Shown here in pieces: positions 27,147-37,117 of a stretch of 64,000 bases of DNA. The position numbers and the translations under genes were made by a program. Numbering within the stretch: position 1 is the stretch's first letter; each line of letters starts with the position of its first letter. The stretch is from Pseudomonas folii. Lineage in GTDB: Bacteria; Pseudomonadota; Gammaproteobacteria; Pseudomonadales; Pseudomonadaceae. The notes under the pieces were generated by a model. That model was not told the DNA's origin and did not search any database. It worked only from the letters and a program-made list of their open reading frames with translations. The DNA is taken from NCBI RefSeq assembly GCF_014357575.1, contig NZ_JACONW010000010.1, forward strand, positions 1-64,000. Reading direction: 5' to 3'.

Positions 27147-28484
27147 ATGAGAAAAAAGCTGGCCTGTATTTCAATGGTTCTGATCTCTGCATTTCTCCCG
27201 GCAGCGGCCCAGGCCGAGACGAATGACAAGTGGGTTGCAGCGTGGCTGGGTGCCGTTCAAGGGCCCTATCCGGCAGGCAATCCCTCTGCGCAACCGGACT
27301 TGAGTCTCGCCTTTCCCGTGCCTGAGCAAGGTGCGCAGGATCAGACATTCCGCTTGATGGTGCGACCGGACATCTGGGGGACACACGTGCGGATACGTCT
27401 GTCCAACGTGCTGGGCACCCGCCCCGTCACGTTTGATGGCGTTTATGCCGGGTTACAGCAAGGCAGTTCAGCCGTCCTGAAAGGCACTAATCAGCCGGTT
27501 TCTTTCGGCGGAAAATCAAGCGTTGATATTCCCGCTGGATCGTCAGCCTGGAGTGATCCCATAGCGCTGCCATTTGTGAAGCCTGATGACGTCCCGTTAC
27601 TCAACGGGCGTCGTCTGGCAGTGAGTTTTCATATCAAGGGTCAGAGCGGGCCGATGACATGGCACGCCAAAGCGCTGAATACCTCTTATGTAAGCCAGCC
27701 TGGAGCAGGCTCTGTCGGCCAGTCCGAGAGCGAAACAGCTTTCCCGTTCAGTACAACCTCCACTTATTTCCTGGACGCGGTAGACATGATGGCGCCTGCC
27801 GATACTCAGGTTGTGGTTGCCTTTGGAGATTCCATCACTGACGGCACAGGTACGACGCTGAACGGCGATGATCGGTGGTCAGATGTGCTGTCGAGAAAAC
27901 TTCATGCTGTTCATGGGAACAAGGTATCGGTTGTCAATGCGGGTATTGGCGGCAATCAGGTCATTGGCCCAGCCAGCTACTCGCCTCAGACGCCATTCTC
28001 TGGCGGCCCCTCTGCACAAATGCGCGTCGAAAGAGACGTGATAGGTGTATCCGGTGTTACCAGCGTCATATGGATGGAGGGCATCAATGACTTCAGCAAA
28101 AATGGCAATGCTTCAGCCGAAGCTGTGAAGGCCGGAATGAAGGATGTTGTTGGCCGAATCAAGTCGCAGCTTCCAGGTGTCAGAGTCATTGGAGGCACCC
28201 TCACTACGGCCCTTGGCAGCACCAGCGCGGCACATGGTCACGCTGAGCAGAATGCCAAGCGAGAAGAGTTAAATGAGTTCATCCGTACGTCGGGCCTCTT
28301 TGATGGTGTAGCGGATTTCGATGCAGCGACGCTCGACCCATCGACAGGCGGCATGAAAAAGGACTATGTAGCGGACAGCACAGTAGGTGGGCCCGGGGAC
28401 AAATTGCATCCCAATAGAGCCGGGTATCAAGCGATGGCTGAAAAAATAGATATTTCGCGGTTATTCAAGCCTGAGGCGAATTGA
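27147..28484 (+). CDS. Secreted SGNH/GDSL-type hydrolase
   Basis: This 445-aa exported hydrolase is an esterase, lipase or carbohydrate deacetylase. A Sec signal peptide covers residues 1-23 (cleavage after AAAQA). The N-terminal 200 residues are a beta-rich domain; the SGNH domain follows with block I AFGDSITDGTG (Ser229), block II AGIGGN, block III EGINDF and block V DKLHPNRAGY (His421). The layout matches plant-cell-wall-associated SGNH esterases, but the substrate is unknown. The start follows GAGGAAGTCACC. Confidence 0.85.
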   Translation: MRKKLACISMVLISAFLPAAAQAETNDKWVAAWLGAVQGPYPAGNPSAQPDLSLAFPVPEQGAQDQTFRLMVRPDIWGTHVRIRLSNVLGTRPVTFDGVYAGLQQGSSAVLKGTNQPVSFGGKSSVDIPAGSSAWSDPIALPFVKPDDVPLLNGRRLAVSFHIKGQSGPMTWHAKALNTSYVSQPGAGSVGQSESETAFPFSTTSTYFLDAVDMMAPADTQVVVAFGDSITDGTGTTLNGDDRWSDVLSRKLHAVHGNKVSVVNAGIGGNQVIGPASYSPQTPFSGGPSAQMRVERDVIGVSGVTSVIWMEGINDFSKNGNASAEAVKAGMKDVVGRIKSQLPGVRVIGGTLTTALGSTSAAHGHAEQNAKREELNEFIRTSGLFDGVADFDAATLDPSTGGMKKDYVADSTVGGPGDKLHPNRAGYQAMAEKIDISRLFKPEAN

Positions 28485-28544
28485 GTCTTCAACCTTCGGA
28501 GACACGCCCCCATACATGCAAACTACTGGATTGAAATGCATTTT

Positions 28545-28618
28545 CTGCAGGAGCTGCCGAAGGCTGCGATGCATTTCTCCTGATACACCGCGATCGCAGC
28601 CTTCGGCAGCTCCTACAG
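28545..28618. repeat. Long palindromic repeat (family D)
   Basis: GCAGGAGCTGCCGAAGGCTG and an almost exact inverse complement ending CTTCGGCAGCTCCTAC make 25-bp arms around a 24-bp centre, between the SGNH gene and the convergent alcohol dehydrogenase. Confidence 0.78.
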
Positions 28619-28652
28619 GCCCAATGCTTGCCGCGAGACAGCGCGGTTGGCT

Positions 28653-29675
28653 TCAGCGGTGATCGAACTCGATCAGAACCTTGCCGATGTGCTTTGCAGC
28701 CGCAAAATAGGCATATGCCTCGGGTGCGTCGTCGAACTTGAACGTCTTGGCGACGACGGTTTGAATGCCGTTAACTTCTATGGCGCGCAGAAGCTCTTCA
28801 AACATTTTCCGGTTGCCGTTGGCGATGCCCCGAATGGTTACATTTTTCAGAATGAGCGATACATAGTCAGGTATTGGCGACTTCTGTCCAGGGCTTACAC
28901 CGATCACGGCAATACGCCCATTCACCGCCGCTGCCGCGATGGATTGGCCCAACGTGTCCTGCCCGCCCGTCTCGATGATAACGTCGGCACCTGCGTTATC
29001 GGTAAGCAGCATCAACTGTGCGGCCCAATCGGTATGGGTGCGGTAATTGACGGTGATGTCCGCACCGAGTTGGCGAACAAATTCCAGCTTCTCATCGCTT
29101 GAGGAGGTCATTGCCACGCGCGCGCCCAAGACCTTGGCGATTTTCAAAGCTGCCAACGACACGCCCCCGGTGCCCAGGCAAAGAACCAGTTCGCCCGGCT
29201 TGACCTTGAATACCTCGACCAATGCATTCCATGCAGTGAGCCCGGCGGACGCGAGTGCGGCGACGTCTTTATCCATCAACGCTTCCGGGACACGGATCAA
29301 CGCCGCGGCCGGAAGTACAACCTGTTCAGCAAGCCAGCCGTCGTGGCTTACACCCACATCATGGCTGAAAACGTCAGCGCGAAACGCTCCGTCCAGCCAG
29401 TTGGGAAAATGACCGCAAATGACTCGGTCACTTGGTTTGAATCCTTCAACTCCCTCACCGACGGCAATGACTTCTCCCACGCCCTCGGACACCGGAATAC
29501 GCTCGGGCGCCTGCATGGGGCCATAGACACCCCGGAGAATCTGGACGTCTCGACTGATGAGGCTCACAAGGCGGGGGGCGATAACCACCTCACCTGCCCC
29601 GGCAGACAATTCCGGGCGGGTAGTCGCGGTCAGCGAGTCCAAGCCATTCTGAGCACCTATCTGGAAAGCTTTCAT
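28653..29675 (-). CDS. Zinc-type alcohol dehydrogenase / quinone reductase family (MDR)
   Basis: This 340-aa medium-chain dehydrogenase/reductase uses NAD(P)H. It has the GroES-like N-terminus (EVVIAPRLVSLISRDVQI, VSEGVGEVIAVGEGV) and a Rossmann nucleotide-binding motif LCLGTGGVSLAALKIAKVLGA near residue 165. The usual catalytic-zinc Cys in the N-terminus is replaced (SLISRDV), and the structural zinc cysteines are not evident, so it is probably a zinc-independent member of this class. ATG 29675 follows AGGGAA. It is co-directional with the LysR gene 40 bp upstream. Confidence 0.82.
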   Translation of the reverse strand: MKAFQIGAQNGLDSLTATTRPELSAGAGEVVIAPRLVSLISRDVQILRGVYGPMQAPERIPVSEGVGEVIAVGEGVEGFKPSDRVICGHFPNWLDGAFRADVFSHDVGVSHDGWLAEQVVLPAAALIRVPEALMDKDVAALASAGLTAWNALVEVFKVKPGELVLCLGTGGVSLAALKIAKVLGARVAMTSSSDEKLEFVRQLGADITVNYRTHTDWAAQLMLLTDNAGADVIIETGGQDTLGQSIAAAAVNGRIAVIGVSPGQKSPIPDYVSLILKNVTIRGIANGNRKMFEELLRAIEVNGIQTVVAKTFKFDDAPEAYAYFAAAKHIGKVLIEFDHR

Positions 29676-29715
29676 CAAGTAATTCCCTGTGTAGTGAATA
29701 AGAACTTTGAGTCAA

Positions 29716-30636
29716 TCAAACCGATGAGTTGGGGACGGTTTGCAGCGTCGAGGCGATAAGGTCGCGTAGCCATATATGGCCGGGATCTCGATGCAGTCGT
29801 TCGGGCCATAACATGAGCATTTCGAAACCCGGAATGGCAAGTGGAGGCGCCTGGACGTGAAGTGCTGGCTCATCTCGCACCAGCCTTTCTGGCACCACCG
29901 CAACGAGATCGCTGTGCGCCAATGCGCAGACAAGCGAATTGAAATTCGAGACTGATAAAACAACTCGCCGCTCCAGACCTTCAGCGGCCAGTGCCTGGTC
30001 AGTACTCCCAACGAACCCGGCGCCATTCGGCGACATAACGGCATGTTCAAGGTCGCAGAACGCTTTGAGCGATAGCTGGGTTGTCAAAGCGGGATGACCG
30101 CGCCGACCTGCCAGCACATAGCGTTCGTGAAACAACGAACGCTGGCGCATTTTCGGCGGCGCGTCATCCCGAGTGTGCAGCGCCAGATCGAGTTGGCCGT
30201 TTTCAAGATCATGGACAAGGCTGACGGGGTTTTTATTCAAGAGTGCCAGGCGAGTATTCGGGGCCAGTCGCCTGAGCATTGCCAGCGATGGCCAGACTAA
30301 CGCAGTCGCGGCGTAATCACTGGCAGCCACCCTCCACGTCTGACTGGACAGTGCGGGCTCAAATGTACCCCCAGGACTCAATGCGCCCTCCAGCGCTACC
30401 AGCGCTTCACGCAGTGGCCCGCGCAATTCACGGGCACGCTCGGTGGGCGACATCCCACGGGGGCCGGGTAGCAGCAATGGGTCGTTCAGGATTTCCCGCA
30501 GCCGCCCCAGTTGCAGGCTGACCGTCGGTTGAGCAAGGTTGAGCAATCGCGCCGCCCGAGTCACGTTTTGCTCAGACAACAGCGCATCTAGCGTGACCAA
30601 CAAATTAAGATCCAGACGACGCAAGGTATTGTGCAT
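29716..30636 (-). CDS. LysR-family regulator
   Basis: This 306-aa LysR regulator belongs to the NodD-like type (RLDLNLLVTLDALLSEQNVT, HTH in AARLLNLAQPTVSLQLGRLR). It is divergent from the quinone reductase at 30721 (84 bp between starts) and directly upstream of the dehydrogenase at 28653. It probably controls one or both of these redox genes. Confidence 0.85.
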   Translation of the reverse strand: MHNTLRRLDLNLLVTLDALLSEQNVTRAARLLNLAQPTVSLQLGRLREILNDPLLLPGPRGMSPTERARELRGPLREALVALEGALSPGGTFEPALSSQTWRVAASDYAATALVWPSLAMLRRLAPNTRLALLNKNPVSLVHDLENGQLDLALHTRDDAPPKMRQRSLFHERYVLAGRRGHPALTTQLSLKAFCDLEHAVMSPNGAGFVGSTDQALAAEGLERRVVLSVSNFNSLVCALAHSDLVAVVPERLVRDEPALHVQAPPLAIPGFEMLMLWPERLHRDPGHIWLRDLIASTLQTVPNSSV

Positions 30637-30720
30637 GTAAATACCAGATGTTTCGGAAATTCATTTCTATCATACCGGGTTCGTCGATACGGTTGGGACT
30701 GCATTCACCTGGAGTCCCTC

Positions 30721-31518
30721 ATGAAGCTACTGCTGATCTACGCCCACCCTGAACCTCGTTCCCTCAATGGCTCGCTCAGGGATTTCGCGATCGCTCATCT
30801 GAAAACTGCGGGTCACGAGGTCAAGGTCTCGGATCTGTACGCTATGCGCTGGAAAGCGCCCATTGATATGGACGACGCTCCTGGCTATGACGACGAGAAA
30901 CCTTTCAACCCGGCCATAGAATCGCAACGTGTATTTGCCGCTGGCACCCAGCCGGCAGACATCGAAGAGGAGCAGGCCAAACTGCTATGGGCAGACGCCG
31001 TGATCTTTCAATTCCCACTGTGGTGGTTCTCGATGCCTGCGATCCTCAAAGGCTGGGTCGAACGCGTCTACGCCTACGGATTTGCCTACGGTGTCGGTGA
31101 ACACAGCGAAAGCCACTGGGGCGATCGATACGGCGAAGGCAGCATGGCCGGAAAGCGGGCGATGTTGGTGGTTACCATGGGCGGGTGGGAATCCCATTAC
31201 AGTGGTCGAGGGGTGAACGGTGCGCTGAATGACCTGCTATTCTCTATCCAGCATGGGGTGCTTTTCTATCCCGGGTTCACTGTCATGCCGCCCTTCCCGA
31301 TTTATAAAACCAGCAAAATGGACGCCGCTCGGTTCGAACAGCTATGCACCGCATATGCTGCTCGGCTGGATAACCTGTTCGTTGATCAGCCGTTGCCATT
31401 TCGTCGCCAGAATACCGGGGACTATGAAATTCCGGCGTTGACACTCAAGCCGCATCTTGCACCCGGCCGTCACGATTTAGGCATCCATATTGATGAGGGC
31501 ATGCCACCTGAAGGCTAG
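30721..31518 (+). CDS. NAD(P)H quinone oxidoreductase, flavodoxin fold
   Basis: This 265-aa enzyme is of the NQO1/MdaB superfamily. KLLLIYAHPEPRSLNGSL gives the first strand and cofactor loop, FQFPLWWFSMPAILKGWVER the family signature, and MGGWESHYSGRG the later active-site loop. The C-terminal extension (about 220-265) is longer than in the paralogous-fold enzyme at 3738. The frame begins at 30631, but ATG 30721 follows CTGGAG and is clearly the start. It is controlled most likely by the divergent LysR protein. Confidence 0.87.
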   Translation: MKLLLIYAHPEPRSLNGSLRDFAIAHLKTAGHEVKVSDLYAMRWKAPIDMDDAPGYDDEKPFNPAIESQRVFAAGTQPADIEEEQAKLLWADAVIFQFPLWWFSMPAILKGWVERVYAYGFAYGVGEHSESHWGDRYGEGSMAGKRAMLVVTMGGWESHYSGRGVNGALNDLLFSIQHGVLFYPGFTVMPPFPIYKTSKMDAARFEQLCTAYAARLDNLFVDQPLPFRRQNTGDYEIPALTLKPHLAPGRHDLGIHIDEGMPPEG

Positions 31519-31665
31519 AAGTTTGCAGTTGGATAGAGACCTTGCTGCCACATGGGTGGCAGCCGGTTTAATCATGCAAAGAGTGGTGCCCGCCCGCTTA
31601 CATTTGAGCGCCAAAGGCTATTGCCTCCCAACGGTCAACGAAAATGACGATCAGGACTCAACTGG

Positions 31666-33990
31666 TTATTGGACGGTTTGATGTGCGGCACAACCATCCG
31701 CATCAAGTGCTGACGCCTCGGCGCCCTGACAGGCGACGCGCTCAACGGGTGTCCATGCTCGCAAAAGCGTTGTCACCTCCTCCGCACGCACAGGAGGACT
31801 GAGGAGATAGCCCTGCACGAAGGGACATTCCATTTCCTTCAAACGCTGAAGCTGGGCAAGGGTTTCAACGCCCTCGGCGGTAATACCAAGACCTAAAGTC
31901 CTGCCAAGGGACAGAATGCTTCTGACAATCGCATCGCTTCGATCGTAGGACATCATTCTGGACACAAACGAACGGTCTATTTTGATAGCGTCGATGGGAT
32001 ATCGATCGATATAACCAAGAGAGCTGTAGCCCGTTCCGAAATCATCAAGAGCGACTCTTATGCCAAGTTCCCGAACACTTTCCAATACCTTTGCCGTTTC
32101 ATCAGGCTCGTGGAGAAAAACCGATTCCGTGATTTCTATCTGTAGTTCATGAGGAGCAATGCCCGTTTGCAAAAGTATTCTTGCTACCTGGGCTACATAA
32201 CCAGGACGATTGAGCTCATTCCCCGACACGTTGACGTTCAGATGCAACCCCAGTGCAGAGAACTCGTCTTTCCAGCGCCGCAGTTCAGTACACGCCTGAA
32301 GCATGACCCAACCTCCGAGCTCATGGATGACGCCGTTATCTTCGGCGACCGAAATGAAGACGTCGGGCGGCACATGTCCCAGTTCTGGATGAAGCCATCT
32401 GACAAGCGCTTCGACACCACTGATCTCGCCTGTCGCCACGTTGTAAATGGGCTGATAAACCACTGACAACTCATCGCGTGCAATGGCTTGTTTGAGCGCG
32501 TTTTGCATGAGCAGAGCATCTACAGCGGCTTTACGCATAGAGGCGTCAAAAATTGCCCAGCGCCCCCTACCCTGTTTTTTTGCGGCATACATGGCAACGT
32601 CTGCATCGCGAAGAAGATCTTCCGGTGATGCATGACTGAGGTCAGCTGACACGATCCCCAGGCTGCATGAGGTGAATATGTCCTGCCCATCGATGACAAC
32701 GGGCATCCGCAACCGGGTAACAATCCTTTGTGCCAGCTCGATCGCCAGATCCAATTGACCCTCACCCTCAAGGAGGATGGCGAATTCGTCGCCCCCCACT
32801 CGCGCGAATACATCCTCTTCTCTGATACACATCTCCAGACGCCTGGCGACGACGGTCAGCAGCAGGTCGCCGGCCCTATGCCCGAGGCTATCGTTAACGT
32901 ATTTGAAGCGGTCCAGATCGAGGAATAACACCGTAGCAGCAGGAGTCTGGCTGCTGCCATCCTTGGTGAAGATGCTCAGCAAACGTGACATGAGATAGGC
33001 CCGGTTGTACAAAGACGTCAGGTCGTCATGAAACGCCGCATAGGACAACTCTTCCTCTATGCGCTCTCGTTCAAGCAAACGCGTTTCCAGTGCAACCTTC
33101 TCCTCCCTGTCGGCATTGCCCTGCCGAATCAACGAGTCGGCCTCCTTTCGCTCGGTGATGTCCCTCTGCACGGATACCCAATGGGTAAACCAGCCACGCT
33201 CGTTGGCAACCGGGACAATACTCAATTGGACCCAGAACCGGCTGCCATCACTACGTGTGTTGATGAGCTCAACCTCTATGGGTTGCCATTTGGAAAGCGC
33301 CTCACGTATCAGGTCTAACGTCTCGCGGCTGGTCTCTTCACATTGAAGAATCCGAGGCGTTTTACCTATCACTTCGGAGGCGTTGAATCCTGTAGTGCTC
33401 AAAAAAGCCGGGTTGCAGTAGACGATTCTGGGGCCGGGTTCACCAATTGGTTCAGCCTCGGTGATGAGAATCGCGTCCTTGGCGTTGACCACCACGGACT
33501 CCAGCAAACGCAGGCGCTCAATGGAAGGGCTATTACTGCGCAAAGCCGTTTCGGCGCTCAGTTTAAAAAACTCACTGATGATCGCTGCATGGGTCTGGAG
33601 TGCGTATGTCTGTGCAGCACTTAACCGTTGAAGCGGGTCAGCACTGGTTACAAATATCACCCCTACCAGATTTGCCTGATTGTCACGGACAGCTACACCG
33701 ATGAAAAAAACCTGGCCGGCGTGCCTGATCCGGTGAAACCACATGGGCAACGTCTGACCCAAAACCTCGTTCAAAATCACAAGGTCACCGCTTGTGAACG
33801 CCGCCACCAGCCAATCGTCAATTGATGACTCAAACGACTCGGGTTGCTCCGCGCCATAACGCGCGACCTGCTCCCAATGATCAAGATCACGCCGCACCAA
33901 CAGCCCATTGGTGCAGTCTGCCGAGCGTGCTGCCGCCTGCAGTAACATGTCCAGAGCATTTTTATGCTCATTGTTTAAGACTTTAGCCAT
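31666..33990 (-). CDS. GAF-PAS-GGDEF-EAL cyclic-di-GMP protein
   Basis: This protein of about 774 aa may make and break cyclic di-GMP. Domains in order: GAF-like (about 15-165), PAS with PAC (about 185-300, ending VQRDITERKEA), GGDEF (about 340-495, intact RVGGDEFAILL) and EAL (about 515-750, intact GVEALVRW, later DDFGTGYSSL and ITAEGVETL). Both catalytic signatures are intact, so either or both activities are possible. The PAS resembles LOV domains (GKTPRILQ) but lacks the photoactive Cys. ATG 33990 is preferred over the upstream frame start. No membrane segment is seen. Confidence 0.87.
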   Translation of the reverse strand: MAKVLNNEHKNALDMLLQAAARSADCTNGLLVRRDLDHWEQVARYGAEQPESFESSIDDWLVAAFTSGDLVILNEVLGQTLPMWFHRIRHAGQVFFIGVAVRDNQANLVGVIFVTSADPLQRLSAAQTYALQTHAAIISEFFKLSAETALRSNSPSIERLRLLESVVVNAKDAILITEAEPIGEPGPRIVYCNPAFLSTTGFNASEVIGKTPRILQCEETSRETLDLIREALSKWQPIEVELINTRSDGSRFWVQLSIVPVANERGWFTHWVSVQRDITERKEADSLIRQGNADREEKVALETRLLERERIEEELSYAAFHDDLTSLYNRAYLMSRLLSIFTKDGSSQTPAATVLFLDLDRFKYVNDSLGHRAGDLLLTVVARRLEMCIREEDVFARVGGDEFAILLEGEGQLDLAIELAQRIVTRLRMPVVIDGQDIFTSCSLGIVSADLSHASPEDLLRDADVAMYAAKKQGRGRWAIFDASMRKAAVDALLMQNALKQAIARDELSVVYQPIYNVATGEISGVEALVRWLHPELGHVPPDVFISVAEDNGVIHELGGWVMLQACTELRRWKDEFSALGLHLNVNVSGNELNRPGYVAQVARILLQTGIAPHELQIEITESVFLHEPDETAKVLESVRELGIRVALDDFGTGYSSLGYIDRYPIDAIKIDRSFVSRMMSYDRSDAIVRSILSLGRTLGLGITAEGVETLAQLQRLKEMECPFVQGYLLSPPVRAEEVTTLLRAWTPVERVACQGAEASALDADGCAAHQTVQ

Positions 33991-34526
33991 GGTTACTGCC
34001 TGATGAGAAATATAGGCCAGCAATAGCCGGGCCATCTGAAGATGTACTATCACTTAGCCATAGCCCAGTCTACTTGTAAACATGACTCATGTACTTAACG
34101 GGGGACTGGAAATTAAACCACTCAAAAAGATAGAGCTCTATTGAATATTATCTAAATGAATATCTATTGAGTCAGCAACGGCGGAGATGAGGCGGTTAAA
34201 CGCACTAATATCCAGGCCCCTTGAGGGTCGCCAATATTTCATATAGACGGAACTGGCCAGGTACACATGGGTAAATAATGCCTTCAATATCGGACTTTCA
34301 TATTAGTGCGCGAAATATCAATATCACCAGATCAGTCAGATAAGGGATAAGCCCGCAAGACTTCAATTCCAGGCCAACGGCGGTACTCGTTCGCGTTTAT
34401 TCCGACCTCGAATACGGCACTGGTTGGGTTCACCAGGTCTCTAGCCCAAGGCTCTCTGCATCGAACGATTCGTGCCATATTCAGGTCTGGTTGTCATTGG
34501 GAGCTTGAATGGATGGCAGGTAGATC
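33991..34526. other. AT-rich intergenic region between divergent genes
   Basis: About 536 bp separate the divergent GGDEF-EAL and PQQ dehydrogenase genes. No reading frame looks coding. 34090-34340 is markedly AT-rich and should hold promoters for both directions; no known binding site stands out. Confidence 0.4.
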
Positions 34527-36923
34527 ATGGTGCTGAAAATAACTGGTGTCATCATGGCGGTAGTCGCTGTCGCCATTTTATACATGGGCGGCGCTTTGGT
34601 TGCGGCTGGAGGGAGTCCTGCCTATGCCCTGATCGGGCTTGGTGTGTTGATCACTGCAGTGTTGTTATTTCTCAGGAAAAAGTCGGCACTCACGCTCTAT
34701 GCGCTACTCATGTGGGCGATTCTGATCTGGATCATCTATGAAGTGGGCTTCGACAAATGGCAGTGGATTCCACGTGGTGATCTGTTCGCGTTGTTGGGGT
34801 TCTGGCTTGCATTGCCATGGGTCGTGCGCCGTTTGTACTTAGCACAGACACCGGCAGAGTCACGAAGCTTTCACCCGTTCCTTGGCGGCACGGTGGCGGT
34901 GATGATCGTGATCGTTGTCGGCATCATGTTCTACGACCCCTACCCTGTTCAGGGCGAGATCACTAACCCGGTTTCTGCAAAAGGTGCCAGTGGCGCTGCA
35001 GAGGACTGGGTTGCCTACGGGGGCACCAACGACGGTCAGCGGTTCTCCACACTTGATCAAATCGATGCGGGGAATGTCAAGAAACTCACGGTCGCCTGGG
35101 AGTACCACACCGGCGACCTGCGTGATCCGGAGAAGGACGCCAGCGAATACACCTTTGAAGCCACTCCGTTAAAGGTAAACAATCGGGTTTATGTCTGCAC
35201 TGCGCACAACGAAGTCCACGCGTTAAACCCCGAGACGGGAAAGCTGGAGTGGAAATACGAGCCTCAGAAAGACCGTTCATACCTGCAGCAGCATCAGACA
35301 TGCCGAGGGGTCAGCTATTACTCTGCTGCGTCTTCCAGCACCCGGAGCGGCGACGTATCAGTACCCCTTACGAGCGCTTCGGCGCTCTGTGACAAGCGCA
35401 TCATTACCGCGACAGCAGACGCGAGGCTGGTGGCACTGGATGCCGATACGGGTAACGCCTGTAGCGAATTCGGTAATAACGGCGTGGTCAACCTGAGCGA
35501 CAACATGGGCAAGATCCGCCCTCACGCGCTCATGCAAACCGCCGCCCCGCTGGTGGCCGGTGATCTGATCATCGTCGGTGGCTCAGTAATGGACAATGGC
35601 TACAACGCCGGTAATCCGTCCGGAGTGATCAGGGCTTATGACGTCCTCAGCGGCAAACTGGTCTGGAATTTCGATCCTGCCACGCCTGAATCCACCCAGC
35701 CCATTGCGGCTGGCCAGGACTACCCACAAGACACGCCCGTGGCCTGGGGCACTTTGAGTGCCGACCTGCAGAACGGCCTGGTTTACGTCCCCTTTGGTAA
35801 CGCCTCCCCCGATGAACTCGGCATTCGACGCGATTCGGCCAGCAATACCGAAAAATTCCGCGACACCCTGGTTGCTCTGGATCTGAAAACGGGTGCGTTC
35901 AAATGGAAATTCCAGACCTCTCATAACGATTTGTGGGATCGCGATAACCCTTCGCAACCTTCACTCATTGAACTGGGCAAGGACGGCAATAAGCAGCCCG
36001 CTGTGGTGCTGCCGACGAAGGTAGGTAATATTTTCGTGCTTAACCGATTGACTGGTGAGCCGATCATTCCTGTCGACCAGGCCAAGGCGTCGGCTGAAGG
36101 CGGTGTTGCCGGTGAGCGTTTCGCGACCCGTCAGCCGGTCTCCAGGCTCAACTTCATTCCTGAGCCTTTGAACGAAAAATCCATGTGGGGACTGACACCG
36201 TTTGATCAGATGTCCTGTCGTACCAACTTCAAAAAGCTTCGGTACGATGGCAACCCATGGACGCCGAGCACCGAATCCGGGACGCTGGTGTTTCCGGGAA
36301 ACATCGGCGCCTTTAACTGGGGCTCGGTGGCCGTTGACCCGGAACGGCAAATCCTGATTGGCGCGCCCGTGCGCCTGGCTTACAAATACACCATGATCAA
36401 ACGGACGCCGGAGACCGAAGAAAAACGGCTGTTTACCGCAGAAGGTAAGCCCTACTGGAATGAAAATTTCAAAGGCGACTATGCGATCAGGATTCAGCAG
36501 TTTGCCTCTGATCTGGGTATCCCCTGCATCGCTCCACCTTGGGGCCGCATGGTTGGAGTTGATCTAAATACCGGTAAAACGGAGTGGATGCGCCGCATCG
36601 GTACCACCAAAAACCTGAAGACCAGTTTCCTGCCAGGAGGCTTTCCGATTGGTTTCCCAATGGGCATGGTGGCGCACGGCGGCCCATTGATCACAGCCGG
36701 AGGATTGGTGTTCCACGGCGCAACCGCAGATGGCTTCATGCGCGCCTACGACATCAATACCGGCAATATTCTTTGGCAGACCGAATTGCCAGCGGGCGGC
36801 CAGGCGACTCCGTCGACCTACATGGGAAGTGATGGCAAACAGTATGTGATCATTGCTGCTGGCGGTCACGGCTCCCTCGGTACGACAATGGGCGACAGCG
36901 TGATTGCTTTCAAGTTGAACTGA
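34527..36923 (+). CDS. Membrane-bound PQQ-dependent dehydrogenase (glucose/quinate/shikimate family)
   Basis: This 798-aa quinoprotein has about five N-terminal membrane helices (1-140) and a periplasmic beta-propeller (160-798) with tryptophan-docking-like repeats. It passes electrons to ubiquinone. Visible motifs are GQRFSTLDQIDAGNVKKLTVAWEYHTGD at the start of the propeller (shown here in parts: GQRFSTLDQI, VAWEYHTGD), QTCRGVSYY, SHNDLWDRDNPSQP with the catalytic Asp region, and GGHGSLGTTMGDSVIAF at the end. It could be glucose dehydrogenase (Gcd) or quinate/shikimate dehydrogenase (QuiA). The sequence alone does not decide, so no symbol is given. Confidence 0.87.
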   Translation: MVLKITGVIMAVVAVAILYMGGALVAAGGSPAYALIGLGVLITAVLLFLRKKSALTLYALLMWAILIWIIYEVGFDKWQWIPRGDLFALLGFWLALPWVVRRLYLAQTPAESRSFHPFLGGTVAVMIVIVVGIMFYDPYPVQGEITNPVSAKGASGAAEDWVAYGGTNDGQRFSTLDQIDAGNVKKLTVAWEYHTGDLRDPEKDASEYTFEATPLKVNNRVYVCTAHNEVHALNPETGKLEWKYEPQKDRSYLQQHQTCRGVSYYSAASSSTRSGDVSVPLTSASALCDKRIITATADARLVALDADTGNACSEFGNNGVVNLSDNMGKIRPHALMQTAAPLVAGDLIIVGGSVMDNGYNAGNPSGVIRAYDVLSGKLVWNFDPATPESTQPIAAGQDYPQDTPVAWGTLSADLQNGLVYVPFGNASPDELGIRRDSASNTEKFRDTLVALDLKTGAFKWKFQTSHNDLWDRDNPSQPSLIELGKDGNKQPAVVLPTKVGNIFVLNRLTGEPIIPVDQAKASAEGGVAGERFATRQPVSRLNFIPEPLNEKSMWGLTPFDQMSCRTNFKKLRYDGNPWTPSTESGTLVFPGNIGAFNWGSVAVDPERQILIGAPVRLAYKYTMIKRTPETEEKRLFTAEGKPYWNENFKGDYAIRIQQFASDLGIPCIAPPWGRMVGVDLNTGKTEWMRRIGTTKNLKTSFLPGGFPIGFPMGMVAHGGPLITAGGLVFHGATADGFMRAYDINTGNILWQTELPAGGQATPSTYMGSDGKQYVIIAAGGHGSLGTTMGDSVIAFKLN

Positions 36924-37117
36924 TTAACAGGCGTTGAGCAGCGCCTGCAAGATTGCTACCTGTGCACATCGTGTAGAACTCTGTCTTGAGGGTTTTGGCA
37001 GAACATCACATGTCCATGGGGAGCAATATATTCTTGTGTGAGATACTTCTTTTTGCACGTTGCAGTGCTATTGCCGATGCATAACGATTGTTTTATTGAC
37101 AGGTGTTTACTGTGACG

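Noticed and set aside
31666-33990. True LOV photoreceptor
   Set aside because: The adduct-forming Cys of the NCRFLQ motif is not present.
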